Assembly: GCA_013420905.1 (NCBI GenBank)
Contig: JAAXNY010000006.1
Span: 992,001 to 1,056,000, forward strand
DNA from: Collybia mongolica
Taxonomy: Eukaryota > Basidiomycota > Agaricomycetes > Agaricales > Clitocybaceae
DNA: 64,000 nt
Direction: 5' to 3'
A program made the translations under genes and the position numbers. Shown one piece after another: positions 11,626-25,700 of this stretch. The notes below the pieces were generated by a model. The model did not search any database, was not told where the DNA came from, and was given only the letters and a program-made list of their open reading frames with translations. Position 1 is the first letter of the stretch, and every line of letters starts with the position of its first letter.

Positions 11626-12732
11626 GGTCAAAGTAAAGGACCGCCTGGTTAATGGGGCGGACGGGATAGAAATAAGATAGAAATTACTTGGCGTTAGTCA
11701 GGTAAAGAATGCTGTGAAGCAAGTGCTGACAACTTACCTGCGGAGATGAATATAAAAAAAGAAAAAGGAGAAGTGAAGCCCTGAGTGTGGGCTGTAGAGA
11801 GGCTAGCTTGCTGCCGGGATGTTGAGGGCAATACTTGAGAGGACTTGACCAGACTTGACCGTAACCACAAAACAAGACTGTCAATGCCTTGCCCAATGTA
11901 AACGCCCCCAAAATTTGTTTACATAATAATGATCATGCCTCCCATCAAACAATCAGCGGCAGCTGTTGCCAAGATTTCCTAAGCAACTACATCAAGCACT
12001 GCCCTGTCTCGGGACTTCCTGGGCGAAACGATGGTGGGCGAGGGACCCGCGTTGCTCATGCGCAGTAAGCTAGGCAAAAAAAATACACAGCGCAGAATTC
12101 TTCGCAAAACTACTCGAGGTATCGTGAACGAACACGCTAACGTTGTGTATTGTTATTGTCAAAGGTATATTCGTGGGATGATAGATGGAAAGAACAAGTT
12201 GGCGTGTCTGACGCTTATTCGTTGATATTCCAGTGAACCGGGACCAGAAAGTCAGAAAATGGCATGGCGAACGCGTGTATTTGGCCGGGATGCCCGGTCG
12301 TACCCGCCCACGATCCGGAAGTGAGCGAAGGGATACATCAGATAAGATTCTGATCGCTTTTTATTTGGCGAAGTCTTCGAAAACAAATCGCCGGAAGTCT
12401 ATCTCGATCCAGGTTTTCTTTCAACTTCAGATTATTATTTCGCCGCCACATTACGAAAGAAACATTCCTGCTTCCAAACTCTAGCGTCGTAGCACCATGT
12501 CTTCTCCGTGTACTTACCTATCTGAGAAGTAACTTTCATCTCATCACAACTCTAGACGATTCACAGATAAGTACACGAGTCTCGGGCCTGTGACGCTAGC
12601 ACTTCTACACGTGTATGCTTCATGTTAACTTCATGTGTTGTAAATAACCCAAGTTCGCTGAAACCCCACATTCTGAAGCCTTCAGCTCCCATTCCCCACC
12701 GCTTCGCTTTCTCTGCCTGAAATTTGATATCG
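11626..12732. other. Divergent intergenic region between ADAM and BTB genes
   Basis: About 1.1 kb. It holds an ACGCGT (near 12270) and several unsupported short open frames (12031-12225, 12233-12484). The interval presumably carries both promoters. No RNA gene or repeat was recognised. Confidence 0.5.
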
Positions 12733-14061
12733 ATGGTCCACCTTTACGTCTTCAACCCGGCACGCAAGATTCGCCTATTGACGACATTGCTTTATCGAGG
12801 GTCTAAACGCATCCTGGCGAGCGTCGACTCTGCATCTATACTTACCGCTACGAAACCCAAGAAAGCCCCCACTCTACCTTTTTTCAAAATTGCTCTCCAG
12901 ACAGCCCAACCACCACCTATAGTGCCGTCGAATTTACCTTCAGGGGATCTCGTCCAAGATGTCGATTACTACAAAGAATCCGAGTCAGGCTCTTGCGTTT
13001 TCCAAGTGGAAAACACACTATTCAAAGTGAGTATTACACATGAGCACGCGATTGAACATCCATGCTCACCCAGTTTCGCGACTCAAGATCCACCGTGTTT
13101 TACTTGCTCGCGAACCTTCGGCTTTCGGTGATATGTTCAGTCTTCCCCAAAACAGAGATATTGATGGCACCTGTGATGGCGCTCCTATAAAATTATCTGA
13201 CACCGTCGCCCAGTTCCGAGACTTCCTTTGGGCATTGTATGCGCCGTACGTGAATTTAATAATCGATATCCATGATGTTACATGACTAATTATAATTCAA
13301 GGCCAAACGAACTTTACCTCGAGTGTCAAATGGATCGTCTGCTGAATGTGGCAGAATTAACAAACAAGTATTGCTTTTCTTCCTTCGAATCATGGGTCAT
13401 TGAACGGATATACGTGTTGGCACAAGAACCAACTGGCCCACTGCGCTCCGCCTCCCCAGAGGTGTGTGCAAGGATGCTGAACGTTGCGATTCTTTGCAAC
13501 CACAGGCAGCTGCAGGACCTCATCACACAGCATCTCATCTCTCGAATTCTCTGGTACAACACCCTTCCAGATTCTGTCATCGAAATTGCAGAAGCGCACG
13601 GGCTGCGCACACTGCAGGGCGTTGGTTACTACAGGCAGCTTGTCAGTATAGAATCTCCCGCGACCGACGGCCGGAGGATCGTCCAGCCTCGCTTTCCTTC
13701 AAACATGAACACAGAGAAGCGCATGCGCTTTCTTTCCGCACATCACTCACTCCTAACTCTTTGGGACCAGCTCCGTGACACGCCACCCAATATCCGCGCA
13801 GACGGATGCCTTTCACATGGAGAATGCATTGCAACCTGGTATCACATGTGGCATGAGGCAGGCGCCGCGAACGAGTCTCTGCGATGTGGATCTGCAGATG
13901 TGCTTGGAAGGCTCAAATCTGTGATGATCGGCCTTCGCAAGTCAATGGCTGATACCCCATGCATGACGCTTCAGTGTAAGATGGCTGCTCTGGAAGCAAT
14001 TACAGAAGCAAGAGACGTCATCATAGATGGGCTGATGGATCACTTCGTGGAGGCCTTGTGA
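12733..14061 (+). CDS. BTB/POZ-domain protein
   Basis: Three exons (12733-13026, 13088-13245, 13302-14061). The first 80 or so residues (MVHLYVFNPARK...) have no domain. The BTB fold then follows: GSCVFQVENTLFK, split by an intron before IHRVLLAREPSAFGDMFSLP, then APIKLSDTVAQFRDFLWALYAPP, NELYLE and the helix LLNVAELTNKYCFSSFESWV. The pattern (F-Q-V-E-N-x-L-F-K-I-H-R) is that of the expanded BTB family of Agaricomycetes, which has no assigned role. In general BTB domains dimerise and can recruit Cul3 ligases. The C-terminal 200 residues contain scattered Cys and His (YHMWHEAG, ESLRCGS, CMTLQCKMAALEAI). The start was chosen as the first in-frame ATG. A further upstream exon cannot be excluded. 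Confidence 0.75.
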
Positions 14062-14866
14062 GTGCCCTAGCAGACACGCAGCAAATGGCTGTCTTGAGGC
14101 TAATGCAGTTTTGTGTAGCTGATCTGTGTGCTGCCCGCGTATGTCAGTATATATGGAGCACTCTTGCCGGAGCTAGTCTTTGAGTGCAGACACATAGTGT
14201 CTTAAAATCTTGTGGCCGATCACAGGTACGAGTACCGAATTAACTATGGTTGTATTGCGGCCTCCAGGCCTCAAAGCCAGGTAGTAACCACCTATGGGCT
14301 TATGTGGCGTAGAGGGGAGATAAGCATCCCCACGCGGGGCTGCGGCTTCATTGCGCCTTGTACATATAGTAACAGAGTGGGCGGACTAGAGCCGCCATCA
14401 GAAATCATGCAATGTATTATCTAGTCATTTAAACAATTTCAATCTATCCATAAAGAGTCAACAACAAGAAAAGCTACCGAATTATGAGAGATAGAATAAC
14501 ATTCAAGAAGCTTGAGCAATGTAAGCAATGGAAATTGTCTGAACATTAAATGAAGTCGGTTACGTCTTTCACAGAATTTCGGGAGATACCTGAAAAGGCT
14601 CGCTATCGTTAAGTGTCACGTAGTTTATGATCTACTATTTACTGATGAGCATTCATGCATCATGCATCACGGCTCACCAAGAGTTTACGCGGTTGTACCA
14701 ACAGCCACACCTAATTGGTCCACGGCTTGGTGGGACGTGGAACATCATGTGGTGGGAACTTTCCGGTAACTAAAACAGACCGATCAGTCGGTCAATAAAT
14801 GTCCTGCATTTTTTCTGGTGCTCGATCATCGTGTCGATATTTTCCCTCTCCCAATCGTCGTGACAA
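14062..14866. other. Intergenic region with GC-rich hairpins, possible decayed repeat
   Basis: About 800 nt between two co-directional genes. It holds two small GC-rich hairpins: CCCC/GGGG at 14328-14339, and GGCGG/CCGCC at 14380-14384 and 14392-14396. They sit in a stretch (about 14200-14420) whose texture differs from the AT-rich flanks. This could be a decayed solo LTR. No terminal repeats or target duplication are clear, so I do not call an element. The promoter of DBP3 lies at the right end. Confidence 0.35.
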
Positions 14867-17240
14867 ATGTCGAACGATATCCCCCCTTCAAAGGAAAAGA
14901 AAGCCAAAAAATCCAAGTCTAAGGACAAGAAAGTTGCTGTTGGAGAAGTTGTGAATACCTCAGAGGAAGCTCATGTTCCGCAAGGTGTGTTAATCACAAA
15001 TATGCTACGGGATCGCATGTTTAAAATCGGACGAAGATGAGAATACTCAGAGAGAGGAGGAGCGAAAGGAAAGGAAGAAGAGAAAGAAAGAGCGGAAATT
15101 ACAAGCAGCTGAAGGGACATCCGTATCTGTAGGACCTGAAAGTGAGTTTAACGAAAATCTCGCCGATTTCTTACATGACAGGGTTATCGTCTCTAGCTCC
15201 CGAAGAGTCAGAAAAGGAGAAGAAAAAGAAGAAAAAGAGCACAGACTCTGAGCTTACTGCTGAAGATGACGCTATGGCAGTAGATTCGGAACGTGAGTGC
15301 AAAGTTTCTAATAATTGCCGAGTCCGTTCGGCCTCACAAATATATAGCTCCACCTACTGGGAAGGAGAAAAAGAAAAAGAAGCGGAAGCGCGACGTTGAG
15401 GAAGAGAAGCCTGAAGAGGTTGAACCTGTTGTCTCCGAGTCAAAGAAAGAGAAGAAGAAACGAAGAAAAGAGCTCGCAGAAGAAAACATCCCTTCAACAT
15501 CAGCGGGCGTACCCTCTGCATCGGGTGCTGCCCCCAGTGATGGAACGTCTCCCGCACCTGCTGCGACACCCTCAGAGGTTAACGCTTTCCTGACCAAACA
15601 TTCCATTACGATCCACAATCCACCTGATGTTCTCGAAACAGTTCCCATCCTTTCCTTCGCACAATTGGACATCCCTGCAGATCTACGGTCTTCCTTCAAG
15701 GGATTCACGGAGCCGACACCAATCCAGGCGTGTACTTGGCCTCCAGCACTCCAAGGACGCGATGTCGTCGGGATCGCTGAAACCGGCAGGTAAGAAGGGT
15801 CTTTCCTTGAGGTGGATTTACTAACGGCTGGACATCTTCCAGTGGAAAAACGCTTGCATTCGGGATTCCCGCCTTGTCCCGCCTCATAGCAGCGTCGAAA
15901 TTCTCTACATCGTCAAAACATTCCAAAACGTCGACAGTCAGTGTCTTGGTCGTTGCCCCTACGCGCGAGTTGGCAATCCAAACACACGATACCCTATCGG
16001 CGCTCGGGGCACCTTTCGGAATTGCTAGTGTGGCTGTATTCGGTGGTGTGCCAAAAGAACCACAAGTAAGGATGCTGAAGAATGCTAATCAAGGGAAGGA
16101 TGGATTGACTACCCGGATTATCGTCGGTACGCCTGGGCGGATATTGGATCTCATGCAGGAAGGGGTCTGCGACCTCAGTAGGTAAGTATGTGTCTGAGGG
16201 TATTTCTCACATTCGACTCTAATTGCAATCAACAGCGTCAATTATCTTGTACTAGATGAGGCAGACCGAATGTTAGACAAGGGCTTCGAGAATGATATTC
16301 GGAATATTATCTCTAGCACCAAATCTGCCGCAGAGAGGCAGACTATGATGTGTATGTGCCCCTTCAGCCCCCTGAAACGTCATCGTTCATGTTGTTATGC
16401 AGTCAGTGCAACATGGCCTGAAGCTGTGCGTCGTTTAGCCAGCACTTTCCAGAAAAGTCCCACCCGAGTGACAGTGGGCAGCGATGACCTCACAGCGAAT
16501 AGCCGAGTAGAGCAGAGCGTCGAAGTGTTCGATGACTCACGCTCAAAAGAGTGAGTATTTTGAATACTCGTGATACTAACGCTTTATTAAAAAATTCGCC
16601 TCAGCTCACGATTACTTGCTCTGCTCCGATCCTTGTCTCACAAGAAAACCACGACAACGGGGGCATCAGACGCGCGGATTCTAATATTTGCACTGTACAA
16701 AAAGGAAGCGTCTCGGGTCGAGGATATGCTCCGGCGGCAGGGGTATTCCGTCGGTGCTCTTCACGGAGATATGACACAAAACGCACGCATGGATACGCTT
16801 GAGAAATTCAAGAACGGCACTACGGGGCTAATGGTCGCAACCGATGTCGCGGCGCGAGGTTTGGATATTCCTAATGTCGGCGCGGTAATCAATTATACGT
16901 TCCCGCTGACGATCGAGGATTACATCCACCGTATCGGCCGAACCGGTGAGTCAGCGCCTTGGATTAGTGGGTGTTTTAGATCGATTTTGCAATGCTAACG
17001 TGTTCGCGCCATCCAGGCCGCGGGGGACGGAGTGGGAAATCCATCACGTTCTTCACTGGGGATCTCCATGAGAGATCTTTGGCCGGGGAGCTTGCGCGAG
17101 TACTGCGGGAGGGAGGGTTTGACTACGAAGGGCTGAAGAAGTTCCCAATGACTATTAAGAAAAAGGAGCACAGCGCCTATGGAGCGTTTTTCCGAGACGA
17201 CATTCCAGTGCCCAAGGGACCGACGAAGATTGTGTTCTAG
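14867..17240 (+). CDS. DBP3: DEAD-box ATP-dependent RNA helicase Dbp3-like
   Basis: The start [19 protein letters not shown] lies at 14867. The first 200 residues or so are several Lys/Glu-rich blocks spread over four exons, as in Dbp3 and relatives. The helicase core carries the Q motif ([14 protein letters not shown]), motif I AETGSGKT (split by an intron), Ia APTRELAIQ, Ib [33 protein letters not shown] (split by an intron at ATG ATG T), [26 protein letters not shown] and [10 protein letters not shown] (split by an intron). It ends GPTKIVF with stop at 17238-17240. The K-rich N-terminus and the GFE..IR..I spacing favour Dbp3, a nucleolar factor in 60S pre-rRNA processing, over Dbp2 or Ddx5. 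The family is certain and the exact paralogue is likely. Confidence 0.93.
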
Positions 17241-17599
17241 CATGTAACATGTTATTCGAATTTCGAAGTTGTCAGCCGATCACGTTAAAATACAAAATGA
17301 CATCAATTGGGTCTTCACAATTGTAAACCAGCTGTTTGGTCGGTTGTACTATCCTTGACTCTGATTTTTCCAACTTTCCACTTTACTATCCTTGTCGTCC
17401 CCTCACCGCATTTTACGCAATATCCAGTCACTGATCCCCCCAGTTCGGCCCTGTGAAACGAAACACTTGATACAGCATACATTTATCTCACCCTTGCATG
17501 TGCTTTTCTTGGCTTGCTTCAATCTTTCATCAGCCTCAAGCTCGACCCACTGCTCACTAGTACAACGGATACCATCCCGCGTGCCACCACACCTAAACC
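17241..17599. other. Intergenic region (DBP3 3' end to OSBP promoter)
   Basis: About 360 nt. CT-rich tracts near 17360-17400 and 17500-17545 are typical of fungal promoter and 5' leader sequence. No other feature was seen. Confidence 0.5.
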
Positions 17600-19396
17600 A
17601 TGATGGGTATTTTCAGTCAAGCCGGCTCTCATTTCCGTGCTGCAACAACTGCTGTGAAGCCACGAGGCTCACTCGAGGACGAGAGAGCACCTTCCGACAC
17701 AGAATCCGATGACACGTCCATCTTGTTTGTACCCTGCGCTTCCCATGTCCTCTTACGGCGTTGACCCAGACATCAGAGACGAGAATGAAGGTTCCATTAT
17801 CACATCTCTGATCTCTCAATTGAGGTATGTTCCATGTGGCCTCCGAACCTCCTCTTCCACTGACTATGGATTCTGGCCCCGCGAAGAGTTGGGATGGATC
17901 TATCTAGAGTAACCTTTCCTACATTCGTATTAGAGCCTCGCAGCATGTTGGAGCGAATCACGGATTTCATGTCTCACCCAGATCTCATCTTTGGGCAAGT
18001 ATCTCTCTATCCGTGCTCTGAAGCATCAATAAACCCGGGCCTCTCACCACTAGAGCCGAGAACTGCAACGACCCCGAGGAACGATTTATCAGGGTGTTAC
18101 AATACTACCTTGCGGGCTGGCATATCAAACCAAAGGGGGTCAAGAAGCCGTGAGCTGTTCATTCTTTGTTCCACCACGCCTAGACAACCAACCTCTTCTG
18201 TTCAAGATATAACCCTATCCTAGGAGAGTTCTTCCGGTGCAGATATGACTACCCTGATGGCACCCATGGATTCTATATTGCGGAACAAGGCAGGTTAACC
18301 TTCCTTCGCCTCGTCATCTCGATTCTAAGGACTACTCTTAGTTTCCCATCACCCTCCCATCTCTGCATTCTTCTACATCTCTCCCGCCAATCGTGTCAGC
18401 ATCCTAGGAGAGCTCCGGCCGAAATCTAAATTTCTTGGCAACAGCGTCTCAACTACTATGGAGGGAGAAAATCGCGTGACTCTCCTTGGCCTGCCCGAAG
18501 ATGGCGGTACGTTTTTTTTTTTCGCACAAGATAAGGCCAGTCATGACAGCGGCTGATTCTCGGTTCAGAGTATGTTATTACGATGCCTAATATGTACGCT
18601 CGAGGAATTTTGTTTGGGAAAATGGTCCTGGAGTTGGGCGATACATGTATAGCTAAAAACGAGAAGCTTGGGATGTATTGCGATCTAGATTTCAAGACAA
18701 AGGTGATTGGCCATCTATTTCCCTCTCATTCTCATTTACTGAGTGCTGTCTTTGAAGGGGTTCTTTTCGGGGACATACAATGCGTTAACAGGTCGGGTAC
18801 GCAGGAATTCTACAGATATTGGTGAGGTTTCTGGGAGGTGGAGTCATATCATGGATTTCAAATACGCGAAGGTACACTCAGTGTCGTCGGGTTGTAAGGC
18901 GCTAGTTAACATATACTCAGACGGGGAACAAGCGCGTTCTCTTTGACGCTGTCAAGGATGGCCAGAACATCTCGCCCAAGTGGGTACCACCAGAGGATGA
19001 ACAAGAACCTAATGAGTCGCGGAGGTTTGTAGTTGAAAAAAACGTAACCTCACATGTGCTTATGATTCATGCCAGGCTGTGGAAGGATCTTACACTCGCG
19101 ATTGAGCACAAGGATATGGAGGCAGCTACGGACGCGAAGTCAGCGGTGGAGGACGCGCAACGAGAGCAACGCAAGAGGATGGAAGAGAGCGGGCAAAAAC
19201 ACGTGCCCCGTTTCTTTGAAATACGCGATGGGCGTTGGCTGCCCAAATTGACGTATGTGCAGTCTACGACCTAAGCTGGCTATCTCTGACACGCATATAT
19301 AGAATCCCAGATGATCCTGTGGCTGCAACGTCGGCGGTTCAGCAATGGATATTTAATTCCGGACCAACATTAGCTGCTAAATCATATGGTCCCTGA
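17600..19396 (+). CDS. Oxysterol-binding protein (Kes1/Osh4-type lipid transfer protein)
   Basis: The start is at 17600 (two tandem ATGs: MMGIFSQAGSHFRAA). At least eight short introns. After the first exon, joining at ATC TT|A gives SILDENEGSIITSLISQL, then RVGMDLSRVTFPTFVLEPRSM. The ORD core is clear: RFIRVLQYYLAGWHIKPKG, KKPYNPILGEFF, the fingerprint VSHHPPISAFFY, then GLPEDGEYVITMPNMYARGI, GRWSHIMDFKYA and a charged helix region before RFFEIRDGRWLPKL. It ends AAKSYGP (stop 19394-19396). No PH domain, ankyrin repeats or FFAT motif is visible, so this is the short Kes1/Osh4 class. In yeast that class exchanges sterol and PI4P between membranes and opposes Golgi secretion. VSHHPP supplies the histidines that contact the PI4P headgroup. 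Confidence 0.93.
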
Positions 19397-19749
19397 TGTG
19401 ACCTGCGTAATTATCGCTGCTTTTCTATTGTTTTGGTGTAGATTCACTTAGTAATGCAATCTCGATTCACGGGTGTACAGGGGCGTAACAATGAGGGGTA
19501 TATGTACAGTCGCCACACTAAGGAACTATGAGAGATAGTGGTGAATAACGAATGTGAGTGTGCTTGTATGGTATGTAATATTTGGAATTGTATATTTCAG
19601 GGCAAGTGCGAAAAACCAGGGCCTTCCGATAGTAAAATAGATTGCAATGGGGAATAGTATGAAATGGGTAATATACGTGAAGTGAGACTTGTGACGGTGA
19701 ACATGAGTGATAACGAATGTTTTGCTAAATGCTGGATAACATTGATGGT
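19397..19749. other. Convergent 3' intergenic region
   Basis: About 350 nt between the 3' ends of the OSBP gene and the coiled-coil gene. It is AT-rich and has no supported coding content. Confidence 0.5.
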
Positions 19750-22700
19750 TTATGACCACCATCCATCGTCGCCTTGGGTTGGGGCGAGAGAAACAGTACT
19801 AGGGGTGGGTGATGGCATCGAGGGACGGAAATACTGGGGTGGACGTCGTGCCTTCGGTGTTGTGGGTCCAAGATTGGGATATCGGCCGTTTGATGGGCGC
19901 GGCATGGGTTGTTTGTAGGTGTCATTGGTGGTTGGAGCGTGCATAGAGTCCCATACAGACGCCTGTGGAGGCGTACTACTCCGGGCACTCCATGACTGCG
20001 ATTGCAAGCGCATTTGTGGCGTCACGGCACGGTTATCGTAAATTGTGCTGGCCCGAGAGTCTGGACGGGGGGGTTGGTGCAGATTTCCGTTAGTGACGTT
20101 TCGGTAAGGGGCAGGGGCGGGTTTGTGAGCTTTGGCTTGTTCAAGTTCGGACTGGAGATGTGAGACTTTATCTTCCAAGGCCGATATCTGGTCACGGAGT
20201 TTAGTGTGTTGATTCTAAAAGAACCGTGTCAGGGTTGTATGTAGGTGAAAGATTAAGATCGTACCTTGGCCAGGCGATCATCAGCTTCTCGTTCCTCGAG
20301 CTGAAGCTTGACCAAAGCATAGTCTGCATCCAGCTGGGCTTGTGCTTGCTCAGCCTGATCCAGTTTCGTTTGGGCAAGGTCTAATTGACCCTCGTAATCC
20401 TTCGCACGACGTTCCCACTCAGATGAACGTTGCTGAGCTTGGGCAAGGCTCTGCCTCGCTGTCAAGGAGGCCTTCTCACTATTCATAATCTTGGCATCAA
20501 ACTCTCTGAAGCGCTTCTGAAGCGCGGTGTGTTCGCCTTCCAATACCTTGCTTCGATCACGATTCCGCCTAAGCTCCTTCAGCTCTTCGTTATCGGCCTG
20601 ACTAACCAGTGTCGTCAGTAATTCAATCTTCTCCGATGCTTGTCGAAGGTTGTCCCAATGAACTTGCTGAGATGATAGATGGTCGTATTGCTTTTGAAGG
20701 GTTGCGAGCGTCTGCATCGCGGACTCTTTATCGCGAGAAGCAAATGTGGCTTGCAGGTCAAGGGAATCAAGCTGGCAGAATAAGTTTTAGCTACATCTTG
20801 GGACGAGATGGGTGCGACATACCTTAGTCTTCAACGTTTGTTTTTCTGACGTTATCTCGCGATTAGCTATTTCCAGATCGTTGATACGATCTTGATTAGC
20901 CTGTGTTGCGACATCAGACGCCTGAAGGCGAGCCAAAGCCTGGGCAAGAGCCTCTTCTAATTCCCTATTCCTGGCCTCTAGTCCACCGAATTGCGCCATC
21001 TTTTCAGAATTAGAAGTTTGTAGCTCCTTCACCTGGCCACGGAGTCGCTCCCGATCTGCTTCCATGGTCGAGAGTTTTTCGTTAAGGACATCCTTCTCAA
21101 CGCGAACTTGACCGTGTGCCCCTCGGGCTTTTGTCAATTGAATTTGGTAGTCAATGTTCAGCTTGCGTAGGTCGTCCACCTCACGTTTTAATGATTCTTG
21201 AGATGTCCAGAATTCCGATAGATTGCTCTGAAGGGCATTCGTTGCTGCAACAAGAATCCCCGGCAATGAATCTAATTTTTCAACCGTGTGCTGATGGAGA
21301 GACTGAATTTCGTTGGTTTGGGAAGCAAGATCCTTTTGAGCGGTTGAGACTTCTTCTATAGTGGTCTTCATTTGTAGAATGTTATAATCTGGTCCTGATA
21401 CAGCGACTGTGGGTTCCTGCAATTTCGCCAAGATGTCACTTTGCGTAGTTCTCAAGAACTCGAGCTGATTATTGATCTGAGAAGGAATCTCAGATACGAT
21501 GTCGACTATATGTTCTTGAGTTGACACAAGCTCGCTTTGTTGATTTGCTGACTCTTCTTGTGCTGCAACAAGCTTATCAACAGAGCTTGTAACCTTCTGT
21601 AAAGGACCCAACAAGTGGGTAACGCCTTCCACGACTTTACCTGAAAAGCTATCAATGTTGAAAGCTTTGTCACGAACGGCTAGGCGGGAGTCGAGTCTTT
21701 CAACAACAAGATCGGCCACTTGTTCTTTAATTTCAAAGGCGTCAATGGGCGCAATCGCACGACGGACCTCCGTTATGAGCTGGAGAGTGATAGCGTCGGT
21801 GTCAATAATTGGAGCTTGTCGAGAAGGTAGTAAAGGCATGATCCGGTCTACAATCAAGCTTGCCGTTTCACGTTTGTCGGAAGCCAGATCGATGAGTTGT
21901 GAGATATGTGGTTTTACAGCCTGAGTGAGTTGGTTTGTTAAGAACTCGTAATCAATAGGCTCAGTGCGGAATGAAGATAGGACAGGTGTGAGGACAGCCA
22001 TAAGATTGTCCACAGTTACATCACGTTCACGGGCAGGCATCACCCGACTGATAGCCTCCTGACGCGCGGAGAGTTCAGATATGGCCTCTACAACCGCGTT
22101 GATAGTTCGAGTCCCTACTTGTTCAACGATAGGTGCAATGTCACCCGAACTAGACGAGGTACGAGCTTGCCAAACTTGCTGTCGGAGGTCGTGCAAGTCA
22201 TCCTTGAGGGTATCTATCAAGGTTTTGTTGCCTTCTTCCACGACGTCCCGGAACAATTGGAAGTCCAAGTCTCCACGAGCGTCCATTTGGCTGTCTTCGA
22301 TACTGCGGACTGCAGACTCACGTAGTTGGGTGCGGAATAATGATTGAATCTCTGAGATCATAGCCTGAGTTGAGGCGTGCTGTCCGTTGGCCTCCCTCCT
22401 GAGATCGTGGCGCAAAGCGGACAAACCCTCTTCAAGCATATTTTCTATCCGCAGTTCGCGTTGGTGCAACTCCATTCGATTTGCAGGATCCATAGCTAGA
22501 TTAGAAGGATTTTCAGATGCCAAAGACTCTGCATCGTCGTGGAGGGCATCAGGCAACGAAGACCGACGTCTAGTATGGCGGGAAGCACTAAAGACATCCT
22601 CTGGAGATGATGGTCTCTGCCCAGGATCAGTGACAAGTCGGCTACGGGATACCTTACGGGAAATGGTAGGTACATGGAGGTCGTCCATGGATGGGCGCTG

Positions 22701-25700
22701 AGTGTGCTCGAAAATTTCTCGGGAGCTCAGACGTGACCTCACACTCCTGCGAGTCCGGTCATCCCCGTTGTTGACCAAAGCCTTGAATAGTCCCGCAGGA
22801 ACTGTGTTGTTAGATACAGGATGTTTGAAGTCCAACGGTATCGGTGTGCGCTTGGGCTTGGATGCCGAAGGTAGTTGAAATTCAGCCACTTCAGGATCCC
22901 CATTTTCTGCTTTTGAGGTGTCCTCATCGTTCAATGTCTCCTCTGGACTGGCCACCCTTTGGACGTCTGTCGCAGGATCAGGTGCTTGGGGGACATAAGG
23001 AAGTGTAGATACCGCTGAGAATCTAGCAAACGTGAAAGGCTCTGCGGAGGGATTCAGTTGATGGCTTCGAGATGTGGAGTCGACTGGAACACGGCGTATA
23101 CTCTGTGGCGACTCTGGATTGGGGGGGAATCTGAATGAAGTCATGCTGTCGCCTTCTTCTATCGAGGCCGTCGAACCACGGCGTTGCCTCTTCTCGCGAC
23201 CCTGAACTTTGAAAGGCGAGACGTCATTTGACGGGATCTCAGGCAACGGGCGTGGCATGTCAAGCGTCGCTGGAGGCACTGGCATCTGTGGTACCCCAGG
23301 AGGTGGCCGGAATGTGAATCCGGTAGGCTTGAATTCTGGTGCAGCAACATTCAAGGGCTTGCCAATGGACGGAAGACGGGAATGGGATAATAATGGGGCC
23401 TTTGGAGGCGACGGAGCACTGCCAAATGAACCTTGTCCCCACGAATTGGAATCAAGTGGAGCACCAAAGACAAATGGTTTAGCAAATGGATTGAGAGAGT
23501 CCCGGCGAGGAGCGAACGATGAAGATGATGATGATTGCTGTTGCTGGTGGCTTGGGTATGTGAATTGATCTGATCCTATACGAGAATGAGCATGAGCAGG
23601 ATCGTGAATCGTATGTTGCCCCGAGTCCATTCGAGAGTGTGGAAGAGGCGGAAGAGGTCGACCCGATCCACTCATGTTCGAAGGCGGTCGTGAATAATAT
23701 TCTACACCTAAATAATCCTTGTTATGCATGTTGCCTTCGTCACTGGGATTTGAAATCATGTCGTCATCTAATCGCAATGGGATAGCTATGGTGTTATCCG
23801 GAGGACGAGGGAAATTAGGCAAACGCCGGGGCACATCTGCCTGCTGTGCGTTACGACGACGAACACGACGTTCCAAACGCTCCTGCCGGGCTTTCTCCTC
23901 ATCTGAAGGGTTGGAGTATTCACCGATGCTCTGTAAGAATTATACATAAGCAAAATCATATTTATATCGAGACGAGTAGTTACCTCTTCCCCATTAGAAT
24001 CGAGGTACACGTCCTCTGACCCTGTCCACTCGCCGACCACGTCTTCCAGATCGATCTCTTCATGGCTAACATCTTCCTCGACGGTTTCCTCTTCAACAGG
24101 GTCTACAGTCATTGGTGGAACCAAGTCTTCTGCAGCTTCTTCGAAATCATCATCAAGCCCTTCGGCAGAACGAATGGACAAGGCAGCTGATAGCTTGGAG
24201 ACGTGACGAGAATGGATTCTGCTTTGTGATACAGTCGCCATACCGTCAAAGGATTGTTGAAGAGGATAAACTTGATTATCATCTAGATCCATATCTTGAC
24301 TAGCATCCCCGTCATTGGCATCCTCGTGACTGACCAATACCTTTTCCTCTTCCCGGTTTTGATCCGCTGACACTTCAACGGGTACTTCCTCCCCCTCCTC
24401 CTCTTCTTCGGGAATATCTAAACCGAACCCACGAATGAAATCGGGACGGCTAGTGGGTCGAGAAACGACGGGAGGAGCCAAAGACGACACCGCCAATAGA
24501 ACACGATCTCGGGGGGCATGAATAGGTTCTGTCGTGGAAGGAGCCGCTGCGACATCAACACTAGGACCGAAAGGATCAAATGTGGTCGTTGCCGTTGGGT
24601 CGAAGAAAGGGTGCATCGGCATGTTAGCGAGGGACATGGTATGACCATGTCTATTAGTAACGAATCCTTGAGATTGCTGGTTGGGTGAAGACAATTGCCC
24701 AAACATAGGATTTGGTGACGACGTCAAGGAATTGAAACCCGAACCTTCCTGCGACTGTTGGAGCTTATTTAGTTTGAAAAGCAGGAGTTGTGGATCAGCA
24801 GGCGATGATATCTATAATGAGCAGCGCATAAGTATCCCCAAAATGACGACGTGTCCAGTGTGAGTTGGGTACGAACCGATGCTGCCCGAGCATGGGGTGC
24901 ATGGATGTGAGGCATATTACTTCCAGATCCGCGTTCGACGCCAAGTTTTTCAAGTTTCTCCTCGATTGCCTTTTGTTTGATGTCTTCCCATGTACGCTGA
25001 AGTAAAATCCACGTCAAAGATATGAGGGGAAGAACAGAGCGTAAAAACGCACTTTTCCTGGTAGAAATACGTCGAGGGTGTTTGGTATGTGGTTCCTCCA
25101 ATCATCAGGAGGAAAAGATTCCGCAGAGGTCGTGTCGACGGGCGCAACCTCCTGGTCTACCCACTCAGACGGAGCCAACGGCGACCTAGCCCAGGACGGC
25201 CGTGACGATGTCACCCCATTTTCCCCCGGCACAGTTTCCTTAGGCAGCTTGACATTTGTCTTCTTCACCTTTTGGGGCGCAGCAAGAGGTGGAGTATTCG
25301 CGACTGCAGGGGGTAACGGACTGTGTTTACGCGCGGGCCCGCCGAGTACAGCTTTGGGAGGTCCTCCAATGCTAAGCTGCCTCCTGTTTCTATTTGGGAA
25401 TGGATTTCCTGAGGGCTGCCCTGGGATACCCATCATTGATGGGCGAGGAAAGTGACCACCAAGCGGTGTCATTGGGAACCCATTTGGAGGGTGGATGCCA
25501 GCAGCTGCCAGGTGAGCAATACTCGCATGGCCCTGGTGATGTGTGGGGCGACCTGGAGCGGGGGGTGGCTGTGGAAAAAAATTGGATTGCATAGGAGTTT
25601 GCACAGAGCCGTTCATGGGGAAGGGGGGGTGGAAACCTTGCTGCAGTGATGTGGGAAGAGCAGGGGAGAACATTGGCTGTCCCCCACTGTAGTTCATGCC

